Shown here: positions 58,412-64,000 of the stretch, in pieces
Position numbering within the stretch: position 1 is the stretch's first letter
How the letters are laid out: each line of letters starts with the position of its first letter
DNA from: Candidatus Aenigmatarchaeota archaeon
Lineage (GTDB): Archaea; Aenigmatarchaeota; Aenigmatarchaeia; JACPZZ01
Assembly (NCBI GenBank): GCA_016202815.1
Contig: JACQNZ010000006.1
Coordinates: forward strand, 1-64,000
Reading direction: 5' to 3'
Length of the DNA: 64,000 bases
The notes under the pieces: model-generated
What the model saw: the letters and a program-made list of their open reading frames with translations, nothing else
What the model was told of the DNA's origin: nothing
Databases searched by the model: none
Made by a program: the position numbers and the translations under genes

Positions 58412-59341
58412 TCAAACCAAATCAACATTCTCGTATGCCACTCTGCCGTCTTTCACGGTCAATATGCCGGCTTTCATCCCGTCCATGTAGCTTGCGTTCC
58501 AGAACAATTCGTTGGCAAAAGCTCTTGGTTCAACGTGGCGTCCGTTCCTGTCATTCGCTCTGTGAACGGATTCGTGGAAGTGGCCGCTGACAGATTTAGT
58601 AATTCCCAGACCTTCGTATAAGCTTTCCAGGTCTTCGTTGCCGCGGTTTTCACGCTTCATGAGGACAGGGGCGCCCATCTGCACAAGCCGTTCTCCCACC
58701 GGTCCGGGAAAAACGCTGCCAGCCTCGACGGGCCGTCCGTCTAGCTTGAAATTTTTCACAGACTCCCCGAAATATGCCATATCAACAGCATCGTCCGGGT
58801 TGTGAAATTTTCTCGGTACATGGCACACGACTATTGTTTTTTGCGGGTCTGTGACATATCTTTTCAGGTCTTCCGTGTTGGCCATTAAAGTGTGGCCTGC
58901 GTCAGTCCTGTAGAATCCGGTTTTGAAGTCTCCTTTTTCAAAATGATAACCCTGCCCCATTGCGTCACCGGCCATCCAGTCGGAACCGGGTAAGAATACA
59001 AGATGGTGGTCCGGAAGCTCAATTTTTCTCTCTGCCAGCGTGTAAATAATATTACTGTGTCGCGACGCCAGCGTCCTTACGACAGGTTCGAATCTTGCGA
59101 CTTTCTCATGGCTTCCCGGTTGCACATAAACCTCCAGTCCGCTTGTACCGGCGGCTGTAAGCACATACACCAGATAATCATCCTCGCTAAGCCCTGGAAA
59201 CTGGTCGCCTGTAATATCACCGTTCAAAATGATTTTCTGTGCCCCCTTGGATTTGAGCACCGACATGGCGTTAATTACGCCGTCTGGATGCACGCGGTGG
59301 ATGTCCGAAATTATCCCATATTTTGTTTCCATCAATATCAT
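58412..59341 (-). CDS. calcineurin-like metallophosphoesterase
   Basis: 309 residues. Metal motifs are in order: GIISDIHR (DxH), ILNGDITGD (GD), VQPGSHEK (the GNH position, with Ser for Asn), VVCHVPRKF and VSGHFHE (GHxH). Ser replaces the usual metal-bridging Asn, so activity may be altered. Its start overlaps the end of the next gene upstream (ATGA), making it the last gene of the six-gene operon. The substrate is unknown. Confidence 0.88.
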   Translation of the reverse strand: MILMETKYGIISDIHRVHPDGVINAMSVLKSKGAQKIILNGDITGDQFPGLSEDDYLVYVLTAAGTSGLEVYVQPGSHEKVARFEPVVRTLASRHSNIIYTLAERKIELPDHHLVFLPGSDWMAGDAMGQGYHFEKGDFKTGFYRTDAGHTLMANTEDLKRYVTDPQKTIVVCHVPRKFHNPDDAVDMAYFGESVKNFKLDGRPVEAGSVFPGPVGERLVQMGAPVLMKRENRGNEDLESLYEGLGITKSVSGHFHESVHRANDRNGRHVEPRAFANELFWNASYMDGMKAGILTVKDGRVAYENVDLV

Positions 59342-60165
59342 CTCCTGTATTTTTTCATCGCCGAAACCATGGCGTCACGCGACGCGGAAACTAGTGCGTT
59401 TGGCGACGGGACGTCTTCGTTGTATATTTCTCTCCAGTATGCGGAATGCGCCGGATCGTTGCGTGTGAACGTGTTGGGATCAACCCCAAGCGTTTGGGCT
59501 TTTTGCACGGATACGTCGACTATCACGGCCATCATACCCAGTTTTTTCGCGTGATACGATACTCTTTCTTCCCTGCCCGCGTTATTCCAGTGTTCGTAAA
59601 TCGCATTTTCCAGCCCTCTGATAACCCTGTTCTCGCCGGAAACGAATTTTAGGCAAGCCGCAGTATCCAGCGTCGCTTCGTATTTACTGTCGTTCATCAG
59701 TTCGCGCACGTAAGAATGGTCAATGAGCGGCCTCAATCTGCGTGTAATGATCGCGGCTTCTCTTGGCGTCAATTCAGTTCCACGGTTCGCAACAATTCCA
59801 GCCATTACCCTCAACGCGTTGCTTCTTCCTGCCCTTTTCGCAACAGTCAAACCCGTCTTCATGGCGCGCAACGTTTCAGTGTATTCGCCGAAAAAGTCTG
59901 TTGGCGCCCCCGAAACGTCCAGCTCTACAGTCAAAGGGTCGAGCGCCATCACAACAGGCACGGCAAGAAGGTTGGACCCGTCGTCGGCAGCAATAGTTTC
60001 AGAAGGCCTGTGCATGGCCGCGTCTATGTCATATTTTATAATTTCGCCTGAGGCAAGCGCTTTTACTAATTGTATCTGCGGCCTCAGCCCGAGGCTGTCT
60101 ATTTCATACGCGCATCTGAATAACGATCTTAAATGGTCCATATCCGTAGACGGTTTGAAGTCCAT
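59338..60165 (-). CDS. unrecognised protein, tandem family member A
   Basis: 275 residues, no family I recognise. Shares with its two upstream neighbours an ordered set of motifs: PQIQLVKALASGE, a HRPSETIAADDGSNLL segment, TDFFGEYTETLR, GRSNALRVMAGI, EHWNNAGREERVSYHAKKLGMM and SAYWREIYNEDVPSPNALVS. Predicted mostly helical, soluble, no signal. The GREERVxYHxxKL block is the most conserved and, with its charged residues, the best candidate for an active or binding site. Confidence 0.7.
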   Translation of the reverse strand: MDFKPSTDMDHLRSLFRCAYEIDSLGLRPQIQLVKALASGEIIKYDIDAAMHRPSETIAADDGSNLLAVPVVMALDPLTVELDVSGAPTDFFGEYTETLRAMKTGLTVAKRAGRSNALRVMAGIVANRGTELTPREAAIITRRLRPLIDHSYVRELMNDSKYEATLDTAACLKFVSGENRVIRGLENAIYEHWNNAGREERVSYHAKKLGMMAVIVDVSVQKAQTLGVDPNTFTRNDPAHSAYWREIYNEDVPSPNALVSASRDAMVSAMKKYRR

Positions 60166-60240
60166 AAAATCACATCAGGCCCCACCTTTCGGTGGTATTT
60201 CTTTCGGTTTGAACAGTTTCTACGCCTCTGAATTTATATG

Positions 60241-61146
60241 TCATTTGTCATTCCTTCTTAGATTGTAAACCGCGCGTTCCGATGCAGTCGCGATTCCTGA
60301 AAACATCATATAATTTCCGGCGCGCGAAACTGTTTGTCTTGACAGTTCAAGCAATTCCGAAGGCGATGGCATATACTCTCCAATTTTTGCCCACCCACCA
60401 GCTATGTATTCATCTTCATAAAGGGGTTTTCCATCGCCGTTTGGTGTGTTGAATACATCTATGCCAGAATTACTGGCCATTTCCATCGTTGCGGCCATTA
60501 TTGCATTCATCAGCCTCAATTTGCTTGTGTGCGTTCTTACACGTTCCTGCCTTCCGCGCCCGTTCCAGAATGCAATTGTTGGCAGTTCCAAACCGTCAAT
60601 GATGCCTACACTCAATTTATCACTGACATCATTGTTGCCTTTAACAAAATCCATTAAAGTCCAAGGCTCAAATTCTTTACATTTTGTTTTATACCCTTTT
60701 GCATTCAATCTTTCGGAAATTTTAGCAGAATCTTCTTCGTTTATCGGATCCTGGCCAAAATAAGCAGGCAACCCGGCAATGCGGCGCAATACGTAACTTT
60801 TTCCTCTTCGCACATTATCAGTATGTTGATCGTTGAGCCTTCTGAGCCCGTTGCAGTATCTACCAAAAAATTCCGGGGGTGTTACTGCATCCATTTTATC
60901 AGTGAAATTCACGAATAAAGGGGATGACGGATCTAGAGTTCTTGCCACAATGGTCGTGGTCAAAATATTGGATTTAGAGTCTTCGATTATTGTTTTTGAC
61001 GGTGAATAAACCGGAGCGTTTGGATCGTATACAACCGGATCCTCGCCCATTAAATGTTCCAGAAGTTTTATCTGAGAACCTGCGCCACCACTTTCCACAT
61101 CCAAGTAATTTCTTGCGAGGCTCAAGAACGGCATATAGGTGACCAT
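60241..61146 (-). CDS. unrecognised protein, tandem family member B
   Basis: 301 residues from the ATG at 61146, preceded by GGGGG 12 bases upstream; the longer track ORF would overlap member C. Family motifs: SQIKLLEHLMGE, YSPSKTIIEDSKSNIL, PPEFFGRYCNGLR, RRGKSYVLRRIAGL, AFWNGRGRQERVRTHTSKLRLMNAI and a divergent C-terminus with GEYMPSPSELLELS. It is the most divergent of the three. No transmembrane or signal segment. Confidence 0.68.
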   Translation of the reverse strand: MVTYMPFLSLARNYLDVESGGAGSQIKLLEHLMGEDPVVYDPNAPVYSPSKTIIEDSKSNILTTTIVARTLDPSSPLFVNFTDKMDAVTPPEFFGRYCNGLRRLNDQHTDNVRRGKSYVLRRIAGLPAYFGQDPINEEDSAKISERLNAKGYKTKCKEFEPWTLMDFVKGNNDVSDKLSVGIIDGLELPTIAFWNGRGRQERVRTHTSKLRLMNAIMAATMEMASNSGIDVFNTPNGDGKPLYEDEYIAGGWAKIGEYMPSPSELLELSRQTVSRAGNYMMFSGIATASERAVYNLRRNDK

Positions 61147-61159
61147 GTGAAAACCCCCA

Positions 61160-62008
61160 TCATACTCTCGGATATTTTTCAAACACACCCCTGACTGCAA
61201 TTTGAGCGCGTGTTAAAAGAACTCCCGGTAACGGTACGTCTTCATCGTAAACCTGTTTCCAATATAGTGCGTGTTTCGCGTCGTTCCTGGCCAACGTGTC
61301 CGGATTTATTCCAACGGAATGGGCCTTTTTTATCGTAGCTGCGGTTATTGCACCCATTAATTCAAGTTTGGATGCATGATATTGTGTCCTTTCCTGCCGG
61401 CCGGCATTGTTCCAAAAATCATAAACAATTCCGGACGCACGGTTAATCTCGGCTCTGGTTTCTTCTGGTGTTACAGACCTGTTTACAACATCATCGTAGC
61501 CTGTCACAAAGCCAAGGCATCGGAGCATTGATGTGTTCAAGCCATATTTTTCATTAAGCCTTCTTGAAACTTCTGACGCCTCGCCGTCCGTTAATTCAGG
61601 CTGCGCCAAGTCTGCGTGCAATCCTGCCAAAGACCTTAGCGTAAAGCTTCTTCCCCTTCTCGACATGGCGTCAAGATTTCTTTTCATAACCCTGAGTGTT
61701 TTGCCGTCTTCGCCGAAATATTCAGGCGGTGCTACGTGGTCATAGCCGGCATACACGGACGGGTCAAAAGTTCTTGCAACCGCCAAACAGTTCGAAAATA
61801 GGTTGGATTTGGCGTCGCTTCTGAGCAAACCGGACGGGTGATAATCGGACGGGGGTTCTTCGTGGTAATCAATGTGCTCCCCTTTCATGAGTGCGTTAAC
61901 AAGTTGAATTTGTGGCATCACGCCTGTGCTTTTGATGTCGTAAACGCTGTAGAATATACCTTCAAGATGGTCGGAATCTGCCAGTCTTGCACCAGCCATT
62001 TCAAGCAC
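61160..62008 (-). CDS. unrecognised protein, tandem family member C
   Basis: 282 residues. Family motifs: MPQIQLVNALMKGE, YHPSGLLRSDAKSNLF, PPEYFGEDGKTLRVM, RRGRSFTLRSLAGL, YDFWNNAGRQERTQYHASKLELMGAITAA and ALYWKQVYDEDVPLPGVLL. It is closer to member A than to B over most of its length. The start overlaps the end of the 109-residue gene by eight bases. The three genes form a tandem expansion of an apparently new family. Confidence 0.7.
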   Translation of the reverse strand: MLEMAGARLADSDHLEGIFYSVYDIKSTGVMPQIQLVNALMKGEHIDYHEEPPSDYHPSGLLRSDAKSNLFSNCLAVARTFDPSVYAGYDHVAPPEYFGEDGKTLRVMKRNLDAMSRRGRSFTLRSLAGLHADLAQPELTDGEASEVSRRLNEKYGLNTSMLRCLGFVTGYDDVVNRSVTPEETRAEINRASGIVYDFWNNAGRQERTQYHASKLELMGAITAATIKKAHSVGINPDTLARNDAKHALYWKQVYDEDVPLPGVLLTRAQIAVRGVFEKYPRV

Positions 62009-62330
62009 CTTTAACCGGTTTTTGTCCGTCGTACCTGTTTTTCACATCTCTAACGACTTCCCATATATTTGTGAAGTCTGCATTTAAATCCCCGGACACG
62101 TAAAGGATTTTGTCGCCTATTTTGCCCGCGTAAAGGTTTGTTTCGGCGTCAACGATCTCGCTTATCCCGCGTGTGTTGGTCCATTCTTCCAAAACTTCCG
62201 ATATCTCGGCCAGCGCGCGTATGTCGATCGAATCGAAATTTTTCGGGAACACTTCCACTACATCAAGGGCGGGCGTGAACAGCACGCCCCAGACATTCGG
62301 CAGTCCCAAGTCTGCTAAAGTTTGTCGCAT
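62001..62330 (-). CDS. small protein, possibly Roadblock/LC7-like
   Basis: 109 residues. GVLFTPALDVVEVFPKNFDSIDIRALAEISEVLEEW, then ETNLYAGKIGDKILYVSGDLNADFTNIWEVVRDVKNRY shows the beta-beta-alpha-beta-beta-beta-alpha pattern of Roadblock/LC7 domains, which regulate small GTPases, but the match is weak. It overlaps member C and follows the coiled-coil gene by 14 bases. If right, it is the only hint of a signalling role for the operon. Confidence 0.4.
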   Translation of the reverse strand: MRQTLADLGLPNVWGVLFTPALDVVEVFPKNFDSIDIRALAEISEVLEEWTNTRGISEIVDAETNLYAGKIGDKILYVSGDLNADFTNIWEVVRDVKNRYDGQKPVKGA

Positions 62331-62344
62331 AAAATCACCGTTTC

Positions 62345-62551
62345 CTAAGCGCCTCTTCGCGCTTTCCTGCGGACTGGGATCTTGCTGTCGTTGATTTCGC
62401 CAATCTGGGATGTCAGGAAATTGATCTTGCTTTGCAGGAACTTTATTTCTTTCAGTGTGCGTGCGGCATTTAAGCGGATCTTGGCATCGACTAATTGCTC
62501 TCTATAAACCTTGATCAAGTCTTCCGCTTCATCCCTGTTAATTACAACCAT
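62345..62551 (-). CDS. small coiled-coil protein, first gene of the operon
   Basis: 68 residues, almost all helical: DEAEDLIKVYREQLVDAKIRLNAARTLKEIKFLQSKINFLTSQIGEI has heptad spacing, then a basic tail (VRRKARRGA). The AT-rich 120-base region upstream (62552-62667) has several TATA-like stretches and is shared with the divergent PIN gene. Probably an oligomerisation or adaptor component. Confidence 0.6.
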   Translation of the reverse strand: MVVINRDEAEDLIKVYREQLVDAKIRLNAARTLKEIKFLQSKINFLTSQIGEINDSKIPVRRKARRGA

Positions 62552-62667
62552 CGTTTAACACCTCTTTTACCACGAGATAGTGATATTATGATACAGTAGT
62601 ATATAAGGATTTCTATTATCAAGTAGTGACATCTTTATAAGCAGTTAATCCAATAGAACACAGGTCG

Positions 62668-63807
62668 ATGACTTTGACAATGGCGCGTTTGCTTGGTCCT
62701 TACCAGACTCCTTTGATTGTTCTAGACACTTCTGCATTAGTCGAGTTGGGACAGCACGATTTGGGCACAATTTCCGCGCTTGAGAGGCTTTCACAGGAAT
62801 TGAAAGCTTCAGGAAGGGGCGAACCGTACGAAATCGCTGTTTTTGACGACGTATTTGGCGAATATGTGAACCTTTTGAAAGGTGGCGCATCCGACGATTT
62901 TGGAATGCCTAAGGCATCCATCGAAGTGCTCGGCAGCATCGATATGCACGACGCTTTTCCAGAATCGGTGAGACGCAAGGTAGATGAAGCAAGGGAGCTT
63001 TGGAGGAAAACTTCCCCAAAATCACCGTTTGCAAGGGACGAAAACGGCAGGCAAAAAGCGGGAAACCATCTCACAGCGAACGGATTTCCTGTAAGAGTCC
63101 TGCCGTCCCGCACAGACCAGAACATACTCGCGTTCGCGATCGAACAGGCTGAGAACGGCAGGCCGTGTTACATAGTGTCAAGGGACAGGGATTTGACACC
63201 ACCTGTCGAGAAATTGTCAACCAGACACCCTTCGATACACGTTGTCGGAGACAAGGTGTACAGCCCGGTTGACATTTCCAAACCCGCAAAACCTTTGCTG
63301 ATGCGGCCTGATTTGGTCGGTGAACTGTTTAACATGAAGCAAAAAGAGCCGTTTGACCATTACATGCTCACAACGAAAGTTCCTTTTGCCGGCGAGGAGG
63401 TCGACATGGTTGTTTCGATGCATCCTGTTGAAGGCCGCATAACAGCAGAAGAAGGCAAAGCTTCGCGGCATTTCCTTTATGTTTGGGACCAGGACGAATT
63501 AACGGGTTTGAAAGGCTATCCGGCGCAAAGGCTGCGCAATCAGGCGGACAGGGAATTGAAATCCGCCGCAAGGCGATTAAACGCCGATTATTCAACCTTT
63601 TCTGTCATTCACGCCGTCAAATCAAGAAACGACGGGATGATGAGGATAGCGCAACAGGGCAAGAGGACTGTTTATCATAACAGCTTAAAGGTTGAACAGT
63701 CATCTTCGAAAATCGAATGGTTCACGGTTTACGATGGTTATCTAAGAAGGCTTTCGCCGGAAACATGGGAACATTTACAAAGGTTTAGGGCAAAATATTC
63801 TAAATGA
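62668..63807 (+). CDS. PIN-domain protein with novel C-terminal region
   Basis: 379 residues (or 375 if it starts at 62680). The PIN nuclease acids are visible: LIVLDTSALVEL at the N-terminus, TDQNILAFAIEQ in the middle and VSRDRDL near residue 173. VapC toxins are about 130 residues, so this is a longer type with a large insertion (residues 40-140) and a C-terminal domain (about 215-379) of beta strands and a helical end that I do not recognise. RNA cleavage is the general PIN activity. Divergent from the six-gene operon. Confidence 0.75.
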   Translation: MTLTMARLLGPYQTPLIVLDTSALVELGQHDLGTISALERLSQELKASGRGEPYEIAVFDDVFGEYVNLLKGGASDDFGMPKASIEVLGSIDMHDAFPESVRRKVDEARELWRKTSPKSPFARDENGRQKAGNHLTANGFPVRVLPSRTDQNILAFAIEQAENGRPCYIVSRDRDLTPPVEKLSTRHPSIHVVGDKVYSPVDISKPAKPLLMRPDLVGELFNMKQKEPFDHYMLTTKVPFAGEEVDMVVSMHPVEGRITAEEGKASRHFLYVWDQDELTGLKGYPAQRLRNQADRELKSAARRLNADYSTFSVIHAVKSRNDGMMRIAQQGKRTVYHNSLKVEQSSSKIEWFTVYDGYLRRLSPETWEHLQRFRAKYSK

Positions 63808-63817
63808 TGGATGCCCT

Positions 63818-64000
63818 ATGACAGAAGCATATCTTAACCGAAAATTATCAAGGAGAGAATTTTTAGGTTACGCAGCAAAAGGCGCGGCTTCATTGGCTGC
63901 TGCGACAACGCTTGGCCAGCTTTTGGCAGCTTGCGCCCCGGATGAGCCGACAACACCTGTTAAACGCGGTTACACAATCAGCGATGTCAGGGCAGGGTTC
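63818..64000 (+). CDS. Tat-exported lipoprotein, N-terminal part
   Basis: 61 visible codons, truncated by the window end. The signal has the twin-arginine motif SRREFLG, a hydrophobic stretch (AAKGAASLAAATTLGQL) and ends LLAAC, a lipobox, so it should be folded in the cytoplasm, exported by Tat and lipid-anchored at the Cys. After it come APDEPTTPVKRGYTISDVRA. The enzyme class cannot be told. It starts 11 bases after the PIN gene stop. Confidence 0.85.
   Translation, partial: MTEAYLNRKLSRREFLGYAAKGAASLAAATTLGQLLAACAPDEPTTPVKRGYTISDVRAGF

Overview
The window is archaeal and most resembles a small-genome DPANN-type lineage; I cannot fix the phylum. Archaeal markers are the two ether-lipid enzymes (GGGP synthase and a UbiA-type DGGGP synthase), archaeal AspRS, type II methionine aminopeptidase, RadB, Trm5, CDC48, form III RuBisCO, an archaeal EMC6-like protein, class III (pilin) signal peptides and tRNA genes interrupted by bulge-helix-bulge (BHB) introns. 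Genes are packed tightly on both strands, with many 1-4 nt overlaps. There are no rRNA genes, CRISPR arrays or recognisable IS elements.

Layout. 1-3 kb: end of a pilin gene; a Fic gene between two copies of a tRNA 3' end; an initiator tRNA with two introns; an RNase HII gene that seems to carry a 31-nt mRNA intron; a RelBE-like pair. 3-6.5 kb: ether-lipid genes, EMC6-like protein, AspRS. 6.5-19.7 kb: purine island (purQ, purSL, purN, purB, purC, purE, purA, guaB, purO), interrupted by a DUF4258/DUF2283 pair and a LamG pilin. 19.8-23.8 kb: a short SMC and ScpA, with a toxin-antitoxin cassette at the scpA 3' end. 23.8-30.3 kb: NHL propeller protein, form III RuBisCO, M23-like lipoprotein, PAP2 phosphatase, purF. 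30.5-37.6 kb: M1 aminopeptidase, LipA, pyruvate dehydrogenase E1 alpha and beta around a flavin-binding protein, second LamG pilin. 37.7-44.7 kb: small membrane and zinc proteins, a tRNA-Leu with two introns, a sigma-70 region 4-like protein, guaA, Trm5, DUF192, a nested palindrome array, map. 44.7-50 kb: four HAD paralogs, a dTMP kinase-like protein and a nucleoside hydrolase. 50-58.4 kb: CDC48 with an intein, DedA, an APC transporter with CBS domains, a broken hsp20, RadB. 58.4-64 kb: an unrecognised six-gene operon with three tandem paralogs, a PIN protein, and the start of a Tat lipoprotein.

How it fits together. Eleven genes cover much of purine synthesis to AMP and GMP, though purD, purM and a FAICAR synthase are not here. 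RuBisCO, the nucleoside hydrolase, the HAD proteins and the kinase suggest active nucleotide turnover; form III RuBisCO works in AMP salvage in archaea. LipA with PDH E1 implies a lipoylated E2 elsewhere.

The most unusual theme is RNA splicing. Two tRNA genes carry four introns, two of which are 62 nt long with the same hairpin core at different tRNA positions. The RNase HII gene is interrupted inside its DEAGRG active-site motif by 31 nt that fold into a BHB whose canonical cuts restore the motif in frame.
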